Of a DNA stretch of 64,000 bases, positions 1 to 11,960 are shown one piece after another. Source of the stretch: Ascaphus truei. Taxonomy: Eukaryota > Chordata > Amphibia > Anura > Ascaphidae. The stretch lies in assembly GCA_036426205.1 (NCBI GenBank), contig CM071567.1, positions 293,460,847-293,524,846 of the forward strand. The letters run 5' to 3'. Each line of letters begins with the position of its first letter. Positions within the stretch are counted from its first letter, which is position 1. Position numbers and translations under genes: made by a program. The notes under the pieces are model-generated. The model was not told where the DNA came from, ran no database searches, and saw only the letters and a list, made by a program, of their open reading frames with translations.

Positions 1-347
1 CAACAGGGCCCTACGGGACTCCTGGGAATAGGGATGTCTATACATCCCCCCTCCCTTGTATTAGAAGGATGTCTATAATCCCCCCCTTGTATATAGGGAT
101 GTCTATACATCCCCCCTCCCTTGTATATAGGGATGTCTACATCCCCCCCCCTTGTATATAGGATGTCTATACATCCCCCTCCTTTATATAGGGTGTCTAT
201 ACATTCCCCCCTCCCTTGTATATAGCTAATGTGCTAGACATACCCCCCCCTTTCATATAGTATTGTCTATTATCCCCCCTCCCTTTATATAGGGATGTCT
301 TATACTCCCCCCTCCCTGCCTATAGCAATTGTCTATACACCCCCACT
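1..347. repeat. Minisatellite with self-complementary units
   Basis: Imperfect tandem units of about 35-60 bp alternate a pyrimidine block (CCCCCCTCCCTTGTATA) with GGGATGTCTATACATCCC. The second block is itself a hairpin: GGGATGT pairs with ACATCCC across a CTAT loop. Units are diverged, with C-run length changes and point changes. The array begins before or at the window edge. No coding content. Confidence 0.85.
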
Positions 348-1080
348 CTATCCCATCTGGTTTCTCAAGTCCCCAGGACCCTGACCGAGTCACTGTGGTG
401 ACAAGGAGGGATCCAGGGGCTTGTGACTGGAACAGAAGGGTGGGCAGCTCTCAACGTGTGGGCAGTGAGGCGCTGTGCAGGCTACCCTGGCTCAAGAGGA
501 ACTTTATCCCTCAGCTGGCTCCATCATCCACACAGTCCCATCCACAGGAACTCTCCAGCTACTGCTGCAGGGGCAAGCAGCTGACCTGCCCAACTCATCC
601 TCAACACACGGGACCAGGCCGGAAGCACGGCCCGCCATCTTTGGTGAGGGTAAAATGGCAGCTCTACCTACAGCACACACACATAACACTGCCGAAACCC
701 AGCTATGGGGCGTGCAAAGACGACTCGGTCAAATTAACGCCTCTCCAATAGAACCCAACAAGAGGGTCTGTTTTGTTTAGTGTTACGCTGTTGCAATGAA
801 TTAGGTTATACACATTCCCCCCCCTTCTCATGGTGCGCACCAGGTTTATGCCCAGAGGTAAAGATGGCCACCGCGAGTATCACGTTCAAGAGCGTAATAG
901 ACGAGTACGACTCAGGTACGGTACGGTAGATAGAGGAGGTCTAATGGCAGCTCACAGGCTCCTACTCAGGACAGGACGGTACATGAAGAGGCTGCAGCGA
1001 TATCGATCAGAGGGACACTGGAGATCCTCCGGCTGCAGTAGATGCTTCCAAGCACCTAGCAAGTAAGCTCCCCTGTCGCT
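348..1080. other. Unclassified GC-balanced segment, possible promoter or old repeat
   Basis: This stretch is less repetitive than its surroundings and has short open frames on both strands, none recognised. On the minus strand an AAGATGGCGGG context near 632-644 resembles a YY1/Kozak start and lies beside CCGGAAG, an ETS-like site. On the plus strand AAAGATGGCCACC near 868-880 opens a short frame of about 20 codons that could run into a GT donor. These are only motif resemblances. An old LTR or repeat is equally possible. Confidence 0.2.
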
Positions 1081-2069
1081 TAAAATATCAATCTCACATA
1101 CAGGACAATTAATTTTTTTTATACAGTGTGCATGTCTTCCTGAAAAAGATGAAGCATCTTTAAAGCTGCGCAGTTATATTCATATCCTGCATGTGTGTTT
1201 GTTTTAATAATCAGTTTGTTAGTAAGAAATAATACTTTTAGCATTTTCTGTTTTTAAAAAAAACAACTTTGAAAGACCAATTTTCTTGTATTCTATTTAA
1301 AACAGCATTGCTAAGGCATTGCCCCTTCATGTCCTGTCACAAGCTTTGGCACACCCCTCGTCAGCCCTGCCCTCCCTCTCTTAACGTGCACTAGCATATG
1401 GTCAATGATCTCCTCATAGTACATTCAAGGAAGCTGGAGAAAAGGGATCAGCCATGCATAGCAGCTCGGATAGGCGATTTCAAACTTATTACAGTGTTTA
1501 TTCCATTCATTGCACGTGTATATAATGTAAAATGTAATAATTCCATTATAGCAAAACGTGTATATGTGAATATTATTTAGATGTATATGTATGTTACTGA
1601 AATGTGGAGTGTGAGTGTGTAGGTAAAAAACACAATACACTTACATGATATATATATATGTGTATTATATATTGTATATATGATGTATATGTTGAAGTTA
1701 TGTGAGTAAAAAAGTGACAAAAACCCTCCATAGCAAGGCAAATAGCAAATGGAAATATTACGTTGCTCATTTGTTATGTTATCTATATATATATATATAC
1801 CACACACACTTCAAATACGAATAGTGATTTCACGTAAATGATATATAATATTCACTTCGGGGAGTAAGAGTGACTGTTGTTGTTCCTTTTTTGTATCATC
1901 ATTGAATGGTTTGCACCCTCTCTTTACGTTATTTTTAACTAGCTGAGAGACCGGCGTTGCCCGGGATGTAATGTTCCCGCTCCTCTCTCTTCCTCACCCC
2001 CTCCTCTGTTTGTCCCCCATTCACATCAATACCGTTCCCCCCCTCCCTCCTTTACACAGCTTCATGCAG
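1081..2069. other. AT-rich non-coding DNA, no gene seen
   Basis: AT-rich sequence with short TA/TG runs (about 1650-1800). Near 1940-1975 there is a GC-rich motif (GGCGTTGCCCGGG) that looks like the edge of an interspersed repeat joined to the following GT-rich array. No supported coding frame. Confidence 0.6.
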
Positions 2070-2807
2070 TGTGTGTGCGTCAGTCAGTGGTGTCTGGCGG
2101 GGTCAGTGAGTCTGACGCAGAAACACAAACACACACAGACTGAATGACGCACACACACACACACACACAGTCAGTGTGGCGTGTGCCTCATCAGTGTGGT
2201 GCGTGCGGCAGTCAGTCAGTCATTCAGTCAGTGGGTGTGGGGTGCGTGCGTGGGTGTGGGGTGTGGCGGCGCGCGTCAGTAGTGTGTGTGTGTTGTGTGT
2301 CAGTCAGATGTGTGACAGTCAGTGGTGCGTGTGTGTGTGCCTCAGTCAGTCAGTGTGTGCGTGCGGCAGTCAGTCAGTGTGTGTGTGCGTGCGGCAGTCA
2401 GTCAGTGTGTGTGCGTGCGTGGGTGTGGGGGTGTGCGCGCGCGCGTCAACAGTGTGTGTGTGTGTGTGTCAGTCAGTGTGTGTGTGTGTCAGTCGTGTGG
2501 TGTTGTGTCAGTTAGTGTGTGTGTGTGTGTGTCTGTGTCAGTGTGTGTGTGTGTGTGTGTGTGTCCATTCATTGTGTGTGTGCGCGCGCGCGTCAGTCTG
2601 TGTGTGTGGCGCGTCGTGTTGTGTGTGTGTGTGCGTGGGTGTGGGGTGGGCGCTCGTGGTTCAGTCAGTGTGTGTGGTCAGTAGTGTGTGGGTCAGTTGT
2701 GTGTGTTGTCAGTGGGTGTGTGTGTCAGTCAGTGTGTGTGTGTCAGTCAGTGTGTCGAGGGGTGTCATGTTTTGTGTCAGTGTGTGTGTGTGTTGTGTGG
2801 GTGTGTG

Positions 2808-2847
<40 letters not shown>

Positions 2848-3100
2848 TGTGTGTGTGTGGGGGGTGTGTGTGTGTGTGTGTGTGCAGCAGTCAGGGTGGT
2901 GTGCGTGCGTCAGTACAAGTCGTGTACGAGCTTAGGTGTGTATGTATGTGTTTGTATGATATAGATATATATGCACACGCACGCATACACGTGCACACGC
3001 ACACAGATACATGCACACACGTATACATGCGCACACGCACACATACATGCGCTCACGCACACATATACACTGTGTGTGCGCATGTTTATGTGCGTATATA
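2070..3100. repeat. GT-rich minisatellite and microsatellite block
   Basis: About 0.8 kb of irregular GTCAGTCAGTGTGTGTG / GTGCGTGCGGCA units gives way to (GT)n and then to alternating CACACG/ATACATGCGC dinucleotide-type repeats near 2960-3080. It is open in several plus frames only because GT repeats lack stop codons. The Cys/Val-rich translations are artefacts. Confidence 0.9.
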
Positions 3101-3541
3101 TTTATGGTATTGCTTGACCTGAGGAAGAGGAAAACTCTATCTGATCAAAGACACAAAGATTCCAATTGAAGCACTGTCATTTTATTATTGCTGTAAGTAG
3201 GCATTTTGTGGGGGTTATTGAAACACCCTGAGTGTAAGAAGTTATTGCGCAATGCTCTTCTTTCTCTTCTTTCTCTTCTTTCTCTCTCTCTCTACTTGCA
3301 GTGTTGTAATATCGCAGAGGAGTTTAACCATCATCAAGATTTCTACTGTGACTGGACTATTATACACACCGGCTCAGAAGTGGTAGATATTCTCCTCACC
3401 TGCGCCAAAGACTTTGTGTTCTCTTTTATCTCAGTAGGTTTACAAGTCTTTTTTTGATAGACTTGTTGTTTAGTCTTTTGGCTACCAATCCTATGTATTT
3501 TATGCGATCTGTGTGATTTTAGCAACATATTTATCATTTAT

Positions 3542-4371
3542 TGTAAGTAGCCCTGGTAAGAAATTGGGCTATATGTCTATCCTCCTACTGGTATAAGCCC
3601 TGCTAAGGGCAGGCTGCCAGTAGTTATCATGGGTTTCCCCTGCTTCAAGCCCTGCCCTGATTGGTGGACGTAGGCCCCCTGACTCTGTGTCTAAAGCAAG
3701 AGACACAGGGGAGGGGCCTGCCAAAGTCAAAAAGGGCAGTGCACAGTCAATTTAGTGTGTGTGTGTTGGAGTGCCTCACTGGACAGTCAGTCTTGGAGTT
3801 CATAGTGGAGAGTTATGTATTACCTTTGGAGGAGGAGCTCAGGCATGCCCTGAGTAGAGTTGATAGAACTGCGGTGGACCAGTGCCCCTCACCCTGCTTA
3901 GGGGGTGAGGAAAGAGCTAGCCCCACCCTGAGTGCCTGTGACTTGGGGTGGTGGCAGGGAACAGTGAGAACCCAGACAGCCCATCCTGAAGGGGTATAGT
4001 CTGGAGAGAGAAGATCTGTTGTACCTGATTACTGCTACTGCTGTGTGCTGCTGCGGATAATAAAGAGCTGCTGCTACTACTTTTATAAGAGACTGTGTGA
4101 GACTGAAATCTCTCGCCCCAGCGGGGGGTTCTCTGGAAGGATTTCACCCTACCCTGATAGGGCTTGCCAGAGATGGAGGCACTATATCACCACTAAGAGA
4201 TGAAGGCAAGAACCCCAGAAACCTGTTGTCCCCCATACCATCGCGGGAGACTCAGGCCCTTCTGTTCCTCACAGGTATGCACCACCAAGACACATGTAGC
4301 CAGACCTTAGTACACCCTAGGGGGTCCGATCTGCGACCGGGGGGGGGGGGGGGGGGGGTCATAGGGTTACA
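3542..4371 (+). mobile_element. Solo LTR (retrotransposon)
   Basis: An 830-bp unit starts TGTAAG and ends GGTTACA, the TG...CA termini of LTRs. It is flanked by 5-bp near-duplicates TTTAT (3537-3541) and TGTAT (4372-4376). An AATAAA polyadenylation signal lies near 4058, followed by GCTGCTGCTACT-type repeats, consistent with an R/U5 region. A run of about 20 G lies near the 3' end. No internal coding region is present, so this looks like a solo LTR left by recombination. The family is not assigned. Confidence 0.55.
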
Positions 4372-6200
4372 TGTATGTTTGTAACACTGTTATTGTGGCA
4401 CGGTCCTTATCCCATCACTTGGTTAGATTCACACACATTTTCAGTCTAGATGTAATGTGCCTATATATATTCTAAGATCACTATCTTTGTTTGTATAGGT
4501 AGCCCAGGTAATTTATGCACTTACTATGACGGTAACTTTGTGACAGGCTATAATAATACACCAAATAACTGGGTTGAACTGAACGAGGCTTAGATATAAT
4601 AAAGTATATTTATTCCTTAAATAGGTGAACACAGCAATATAGTACGGTAACAGGCAAGAAGGTAACACTTACTTGGGGTTGGGGGATGAGAAGTATCAGA
4701 TAGCAATTCTCCAGCAATCAGGTAATAATCAAGATGGTATTTGAAGACAATGGATATAGGGTTGGCCACTATATATCTTTGTAACCCTATTCCTAACATT
4801 GAGTACAGGCTATTGGATAACAATTACCTGTATCCAAATTACCTGTATCCAATCTTTAACGTGGGAACACAGTTTAACCCATGCCCCCAGCTAGTTAGCC
4901 CATGCGCACTGGGACCCTGAGGGTCTCATTTCTGTAGCCCAACATTTACATCAGGGACGCCGGCCAGTCTACCAAATGGAATATCTGGCAGGATCTTCTT
5001 TGTTTGGAAGTGTACGATGTGACACTCACAAACCACTCCACTTTGACGCTTCTCCGCCCTCAGGTAAACAGTGAGGGTGGCAAAATCTTTTGAACAGCAC
5101 TTAGTCTCTACACATTGGGTCGCCCCTCTGGCCATCTGCTTCCCTTTGTGTAAAGGAATCTTCGCGGGTTTTTATCCCCGCCTTGGAATACAATATTAAA
5201 AGTGAAATACAAACATATTAAAATATCCGGTTCCGTTGGGTCCAGCGGGTCCAAACTGCCCAGATCTCAATGCCGGAACTGGGACACCATATGGTCCAAG
5301 TTTCAGCCCGCTGCGACCTTCAGAACCGGAGACACACAAATGCTACTTAAACCGTTTCCTATTTTAATACAAAATTCTCCGCTGTAAATTAAATCACATT
5401 TTTTCACTAAATCCCCATTGAAAACAACGGGCTCCGCCGCCATAGACTTTCAATGGTAAACCGCCGCCATTGGCGGCTATGGGAATCCGCCGCCATAGAC
5501 TTTCAACGGGGCATCGCCGCCGTTGAAGCCTATGGGGTTTCTCCGCCATAGCCGGACCCTCTGAACCCTCCAGAACCGGAGATATGGGCTTATGATAGTC
5601 GTTTTCTTGTGCTGCTTCTGCCGTTGCCATTGGAACCTATGGCGTGACCCGCTCTACCAGCACAACCCGTTCCGGAGTCCTGGATTCTGGGACCCGGTGG
5701 TGGTCGAGTGAGGGGAGGCCTAGGAACTAGGGGCAAAAAGAATTTTATTTCTGGGTGCCCTAGAACCTAAGATTCCCATGCCACTTGACGTTGAACTTGA
5801 CTAATCAGTGATCAAAGCTCTTTTTCAGACGTGTCCGCTTTGCGGTTTGGACGGCTGCCAACTCGTTCCTGGAAAGCGCCCTCGAGGAATCTCCATTGAA
5901 GTCAATGGGCCCATTGACTTACAATGGGAAACCGCCGCCGCTCCTCCTCTCGGACGCCACCTGCTGGTCTTCAAGGGAAACAGGTCCAAAACAGCTAGAT
6001 CCGCCATTGAAAACAATGGAGCTTCAATGGCGGCCTATGGGACCCTGCAAAATGGTTCCTGAAAAGGCGGGAAAATTGAACAAGGGGCTATAATCACTAT
6101 ACAACTATTAACCCTTGCCCTCCCGGATGGATCCCAGTGTGTGTGTGTGTGGTGCAGACACTGACATAATAATAAAACATGGGAACAGGGGAACATACAT
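4372..6200. repeat. Unclassified interspersed repeat block
   Basis: No credible gene. The 5200-6060 part carries many variants of a short motif around GCCGCCATAG / TTTCAATGG / AATGGGAA on both strands, so it looks internally duplicated. It is bounded by AT-rich sequence resembling repeat ends (ATAATAAAGTATATTTATT near 4597). I cannot assign a transposon class. Confidence 0.4.
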
Positions 6201-6577
6201 TTTCATGATATAACAAGGTGCAAACCACATTCCTGGACCGCAGTCCAGTTAACCCCTTGGCTCCCTGGTGAGGTCAGGGGGTGGTCATATGGGGTGCAAC
6301 CCCTTTAATACCGGGCCAAACCCTCTCTCCCTCTACACTTACCTTTTGTGTGTAGAGACATGGCGTTGGTTCACTTGGTTCACAAGTTTTAACCATTTAG
6401 TGATAATTTAGTCACTTAACATTGGGTGGATTATCATAGTTTCAAGATCACATATTATTAGAGTTAGTTAGCTCTATTTGCATTGGTAATTTAATTATTC
6501 CAGCATTTTTAATAGGTTAGAGTGCTTTATTGTGTAATTAGTCACTTTTACTAATCTACCCTGCAGTGTAATGCTAA

Positions 6578-7332
6578 GGCCCCGCTCCCTCAGTCAGCGC
6601 GCCCGCACTGCAGACAGGCGGCGCGCTGACAGGCACAGACCGTGATATACGGTCTGTAGGGAGGGGAGCGGGGGTGTGGCCAAAACAGGTGGGGGGCACG
6701 GCCATGACGTGAGGGGGCGGGACCATCACACAGCCCCACAGCACAGCGCTACAGCCCCACAGCACAGCAGCCCCTCAGCCGCCCCACAGCAGCCTCTCAG
6801 CTCCACAGCAGCCCTCAGCCCCTGCAATTGACCGCTCCCTGCGGTCTGTAGGGAGCGGGAGCTGGGGGTGTGGTTTGAGCGGGGGGGGGGTGTGTGGTTT
6901 GAGCGGGGGGGCGTGGTTTGAGCGGGAGGGCTCTCATGCTGTCCCCCCCAACCTGTCGGTCCCTCTCCCCCCTGTCGGTCCCTCTCCCCTCCCTCCCGGA
7001 GCCCCCCCCCCTCTCCCCCCCTCCCGGAGCAGGGGCAGCCTGCGAAACGGGCACCAGAGGAGGAGGGGGGGGGGCAGCGCTATGCACGTCTGCACAGACA
7101 GGGTGGCCGCCTCCCTCCCCGTAGCCGCCTCCTTTCCCTCCTCATTGGCTGACTGCTGCACCACGTGACGCGTCAGCGCTTCTGATCACAAGAAGCTTGC
7201 AGCATCGGCCGGCTGACGCGTCACAGCACGCAGTCAGCCATGTCTGAAGGAGTCAGCGGGACCTTCAGACTGGAGGAAAGGAGCTGGTGGCCCACGGCAG
7301 CGCGCGCCGCCGGCCGCAGCGGGTTCGCAGCC
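6578..7332 (+). mobile_element. Harbinger-like MITE, long GC-rich form
   Basis: The left end (TAA then GGCCCCGCTCCCTCAGTCAG) is nearly identical to the left end of the element at 30478. Both go on to a CAGACCGYGATATRCGGTCTG palindrome, GC-rich skipping repeats, and a GGCTGACGCGTCACAGC block near the right end. The right terminus is degenerate, so the 3' limit is approximate. No transposase, so non-autonomous. Confidence 0.55.
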
Positions 7333-7389
7333 GTAGGATCAATCTGGATTTTCCCCTGCAGTAAGCAGCTCCCTTGAGTGACAGGGGGG

Positions 7390-7813
7390 GGCAGGCTAAG
7401 GCCCATGTACTGCCCAATCAGGGGCTCAGACCTTGGACCCCCCCGGGGTACTTAAGGGGCTGCACAGCCAAATTTACTGGGTTCTCCCATGAGAGTGTGT
7501 GCTGGGAGTGTGGAGTCAGGGGTCTGACCACCTTCCATCCCCTCCCATAGGGGAGTGGGACAACTACCCCTCATCCCACCAGGGGATAAGGGAAGAGCAA
7601 GGATATGCTCTTGGGCCCTAGCCTGGGGGTTGATTCCAGGGACCATCTGGAGGAGGGACAAGAGAAGTGAGCCTGCAAGAGATGGAGGCACCCCAAAAGC
7701 CTGTCCTGTCTTCCCCACAAACTACAGCGGAAACTCGGCGCTTCTGTGAGCCAGCACAAAGCACTGTGTAATAGAGGAATTTCCCAGAGGGTGGGGGGAA
7801 ACCTGTTACACAA
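7390..7813 (+). mobile_element. LTR-like fragment related to the solo LTR at 3542
   Basis: It shares the order of short blocks with the LTR at 3.5-4.4 kb: GAGATGGAGGCAC, then a CCCC-rich stretch with CGGRAACTCRGSSCTTCTGT, and an end in GTTACA. It also has a CCAATCA box and an ACTTAAGGGG TATA-like stretch near 7410-7460. Boundaries are approximate and the 5' part abuts the preceding MITE. Confidence 0.35.
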
Positions 7814-8640
7814 GTTATCAGTGTTATTGGCTTCAATAGAAAGATCAAATCAGCACTAACCTCTTCGTCCCTGGAGGTCCGCGGCAGCAAAGTGCCACTG
7901 GATATCCAACATGTGTGGCCATGTGACCGCTCCAGGAGTGATCACATTATCGTCCCCGGCCCCCGGATGATGGAAGTGGAGGGGCTTCCACTTCCGTTTG
8001 GATCGGGCAAACCGCTCCACTCTGCCAAATCACCTCCTCAAAAAAATGAGCAATTCTGCCGTGACATACCTGGTACGTTACTAGGACGTGCCAGGACCTG
8101 TGCCACCCCAGGTATGTCATAAGTTCACTCTACAGGTTGAAGAAACACTCTTAAGTGCTTTTATCTTGTGAAAAGTGAATATGCATCGCTTCATCAGGGT
8201 CGCTGGATTGAAGCATATCAGTTACAATACTTACGCTGGTCTGTTTGATTGTTGGCACCATAATTGCTCTGCAAACAAAAGACAGAGTACAGCTAACAAT
8301 TGAAATTTGGGAACTGGAAATTTTGAGGACTGGCAAATAGTCTTATCAGCAAAAAAAACATAAGATTAGATAAATCCACCCAACGCTTTTATTTACAATG
8401 GAAAAAGTTACAAAATTATCATATTTGTCAGATACATTTTTATTTATTTTTTTAAAGGTGTCAATCCGCTACATTTAGCCTATTAATTCAACAGTCTGCA
8501 CTTATTGCCACAACGTATTTTAACCTTTTCCGTGCCCCCTGACGTAGCTAGCATGTCATGTGCTCTGGCACTCCAGGTGCCAATGACGTAGTAGCTACAC
8601 CATATGCCATTTTCTCACTTTTTAGGGGCGATCTACAAAA
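7814..8640. other. Non-coding, no gene seen
   Basis: Mixed sequence with short inverted motifs (GACATACCTGGTACG ... CCCAGGTATGTC near 8060-8120), probably repeat debris. No coding frame is supported. Confidence 0.4.
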
Positions 8641-8648
8641 AAAAAAGG

Positions 8649-9575
8649 GGTGTGTGTGCCGAGCATGCGCATTTTAAGTGAAACTTCTTTGTCTTTTGTA
8701 ACTGTTTTGCCACAGAAAAGTTGTATGTGATAGTGCTGTTTTTCCTTAAAAATCAAAACACAATTTCAGTGACAAAATGCAAAGAAATTTCACTTAGAAC
8801 GCGCGTGCTCTGCACACACCTCGTTTTAGCTATTTGCACTTCTATATTTATACAAAATATGAATTCCTCGTGTTTGTTTGTGTATCTGTGGGTGAGTGCA
8901 AGTGTGACAGTGTGTGTGGGTGACTGCCCTGGGTGGATGACTGACTTACTGACCTGGGTGGATGACTGACTTACTGATTTTGGTGGGTGACTGATTTACT
9001 GACCTGGGTGAGTGGGTGACTGACTTACTGACCTTGACTTACTGACGTGGGTGGGTGGGTGACTGACTTACTGACCTAAGTGGGTCTGTCCGAGTCACAC
9101 ATGATCACCCCCCCCATCTCTCCCCCCAGCGCAGTGAGCAGCCCAGCCCTCCCTCTCTCAGTGGCGCAGTGAGTGTGTGAGTCGCCCAGGGCAGGGCAGC
9201 CCCCCTGGTGCATTGAGTGGCCTGGAGAAGTCCGCCCCCTCCTGGTGCTGTGAGGGGCCCAGAGCAGCCCACCCCCACCCTTTGGCACTGAGTGGCCAAG
9301 ATGGGCCCACCCCAGCGCAGTGAGGGGCACGGAGCAGCTTGTCACCCCCTTGGCACAGTGAGTGACCCGGAGTAGCCAGTCCCCTCCCCCCCCCCCCCCC
9401 CCCCCCCCCCGGCGCTGTGTCTATCTTCCTGGTGGAAGCTGGCAACACTGATGGTCTCTTCTGCCAGCAGTGACTCCACTTCCGCCACCATTGAGTTCCG
9501 TCTCCATCAACTCCATTTACTGCCAGGCAATTTTGCTCATGTGGTAGATGTGCCCAAAGAAGTTTCACTTCAAAA
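8649..9575 (+). mobile_element. Composite MITE carrying a minisatellite, copy 1
   Basis: The left end is a foldback. The arm around AAGTGAAACTTCTTTG (about 8676) is repeated inverted near 8780-8820, spaced by an AT-rich loop. A linker (TTAGCTATTTGCACTT ... GAATTCCT) follows, then an ACTGACTTACTGACC-type minisatellite, a GC-rich part, and a right end AAAGAAGTTTCACTTC near 9556-9571 that is the inverse of the left terminus. The same order of parts occurs inverted at 25290-27460. No coding sequence, so non-autonomous DNA transposon is the best reading. Confidence 0.6.
8900..9080. repeat. Minisatellite inside composite MITE
   Basis: Tandem units of roughly 25-32 bp built on GACTGACTTACTGACCTGGGTGGG, about six diverged copies. 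It is the short counterpart of the 1.4-kb array in the second copy of the element. Confidence 0.8.
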
Positions 9576-10238
9576 AAAAATAAGGACAAGAATAAAGTAC
9601 ACAAAATTAAATTTTATATACGTAGTAGGAATCTTACTTATCCATCACTTAGGTCCCAATGAAGAGAAGAGTATGGATGGGTCGCTGCCCTTAGATCTAA
9701 CAACTTCAAGGGCTTCACTAAAGACATGAACCTGTTATATCATCACCATGCTTGGCAAGGATGTTTCCATATTCTTTAATAAACACAACAGCATCATCAT
9801 GCTATGACTTTAGTGAAGCACTAAGTAGCGAGATCCAGGTGCAACGAGTCAGCCAATCTTTTCTCTTTTAGGGGTTATTTGGCCAGCTGAGACATGGAAG
9901 AGGACTCCTCTTCTATTCTGTCATCAATATGACGCCACAATCACGTTCTCTCTCCTGAGTGGCCATGGGAACGCTAAGTACCGAAGGGGCTGTGGCAAGC
10001 TGGTATAGCGACCTCAACAGCACACAAAGGCTTAAGGGAGATCTTCTCCTTTCCTATTACCGCTCTCCCAGTGTAAGTACTAGTCTTGTAGTCTGGGCCC
10101 AGTTGGAGCCAGAGCCGAGCCGAGCCGAGGAGTTGCTGTGGAGGCCCGTCCATGCGGAAGTGGTGCTACAGTGGGCTACGTTCCCAGAAGATGCTTATTG
10201 TCTCTATGAAATTGTTAATGACATTTTAATGTGAGATA
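9576..10238. other. Non-coding or unrecognised
   Basis: Contains a 91-codon plus frame (9959-10234) with no recognisable domain. Nothing around it suggests splicing or expression. I treat it as chance. Confidence 0.3.
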
Positions 10239-11960
10239 TTACATTTTATATATCCAAGCTATACTGTGTTCTTTCTCTAATTTTGAGGTGCAAATTGGGA
10301 GGACACAAAGAATAAAAGACAGATACCAGACCAAAAAAGCTCGTTCATTTATCATAGGGCCAGAGTCAGAGAAATGTTCGCCGACAGGACTGTCTCTTGT
10401 TCCACGTGTGATGCTGTGGCGATGCAGATTCATTCTCTTGTTTAGCTTCTGTCCCGTCTCACCTATGTAGTAGCAGCCCCCTGGGCATTTCATGCACATT
10501 TTGAGGTACACGACATTGCTGGAGGAACAGGTGAACCTTTCTCTGATTTTGTACTCCAGATTCCTGTGTGATATTTGTATTGTGCCCACTGTGTGGAGCA
10601 TTGCGCAGGTTTTGCATCTTGCGGCCTGGCATGGTCTCGTCCTGCATTCAGTTGTACTGTTGAATACTTTACTCCTCACCATAATTTTCTTGAGATTAGA
10701 AGGTTGTCTGTATGATAAGGGCGTTTCAAGTTAGACCTGCTGCAGTCTTGTATCTTCCTGGAGAATGTGTTGTAGTTCCCTGGCGATCTTGCGTAGGGCT
10801 TCTAGGTGTGGGTTATATGTAATCACCAAAGGTACCCTGTCGCTTGTCTCTTTCTGTCTGTATTCAAGATCACTTTTTGGTACTCTGGTGGATTTGCTGG
10901 TCTATAATTCTGTGGTTAGATCCACGGTTTATGAAATCCGATCTCAAGGTTGAAATCCACTGGCCTCTGTCTGCTGTGTCGGAGCATATCTGGTTGTATC
11001 GTATGGCTTGACTGTAGATGGTTGCATGCTTAGTGTGTGTCGGGTGGAAGCTGATGTCCCTCAAATAGCTGGCTCTGTCTGTATGTTTGCGGTATACAGA
11101 AGTCTGTAGTTGGTTGTTCTTTATAGTAATGGTGGTGTCTAGGAAATATACTTCGTCCGGGGAATGGGTGAGTTTGAGGTTGATGGTCGGATGGAACGTA
11201 TTGAAGTTCTCATGGAACTGTAGGAGGTCCTATTCACCAGAGGTCCAAATCAGGAGGATGTCATCGATGTACCAAAGGTATGTAAGGGCTTTCAAGTAAC
11301 AGGTGGAAGAAAAGTCACTTTCCAGTTTTGCTTAGAACAGATTGTCATACTGGGGTGCCATCCAAGTGCCCATAGTGGTCCCGGTTGCCTGGAGGTGTCA
11401 TTTCCAAATATGGAGTAGTTATGGGTCAGAATAAATTTGATGCATTTAGTCACTGTCTCTGTGTGGCTCCTGCTGTCCCAGAAAGTATCTGCAGGCTGAA
11501 ATCCAATCTGTGTGTGGGATGTTTTGTGTAAAGTGATTCTACATCCATGTTTGCTAGTAGTGTTCCTGTTGGGAGGGGGCCAATGGCATTAAGTTTGTTA
11601 AGCAAGTCGGTGGTATCCTGGATATAGCTGGGTGTGTTCAAGTGGTTTTAGAATGCCTTCCACCCAACCAGAAATATTTTCAGTCAGTGTGCCAGATCCA
11701 GAGATAATAGGGCACCCAGGGTTACCCTCTTTGTGAATTTTAGGGAGCATGTAGAATGTGCCAGGTTTTGGGTTAGCCGGTATCAGGTCCAGAATTTGTT
11801 CTCGTGTGGATTGGGAGTGTTTTAATGATCCTGTTGAGTTCTCATGTATTTTTTTTTTTTTTTGGATCCTCCATTGCATCAGAGTTGTCTGTGCGCTTCC
11901 TGCAAGTAGTCAGTGTTATACATACTTCAGTATTAGGTGATACCTTTTTTTATTTGGACT
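10239..11960 (-). pseudogene. Penelope-like retroelement, broken reverse transcriptase plus GIY-YIG endonuclease
   Basis: Read on the minus strand from about 11.96 kb downward, pieces of a Penelope-type reverse transcriptase appear in order. First comes FYMLPKIHKEGNPGCPIISG (near 11.7 kb), then TLLANMDVESLYT (near 11.5 kb) and the catalytic box YLWYIDDILLIW (near 11.25 kb, followed by an in-frame stop). The C-terminal part at 10239-10682 has CKTC, CSSSNVVYL and YYIGETGQKLNKR, the pattern of the GIY-YIG-type endonuclease fused to these enzymes. The pieces lie in different frames, separated by stops and small indels, so the element is dead. Confidence 0.8.

Noticed and set aside
2144..3122. Long Cys/Val-rich open frames
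   Set aside because: They arise from GT-rich repeats that lack stop codons. Several frames are open at once and none has a domain.
9959..10234. 91-codon plus-strand gene
   Set aside because: No recognisable domain, no conserved start context and no splice partners. Length is within chance.
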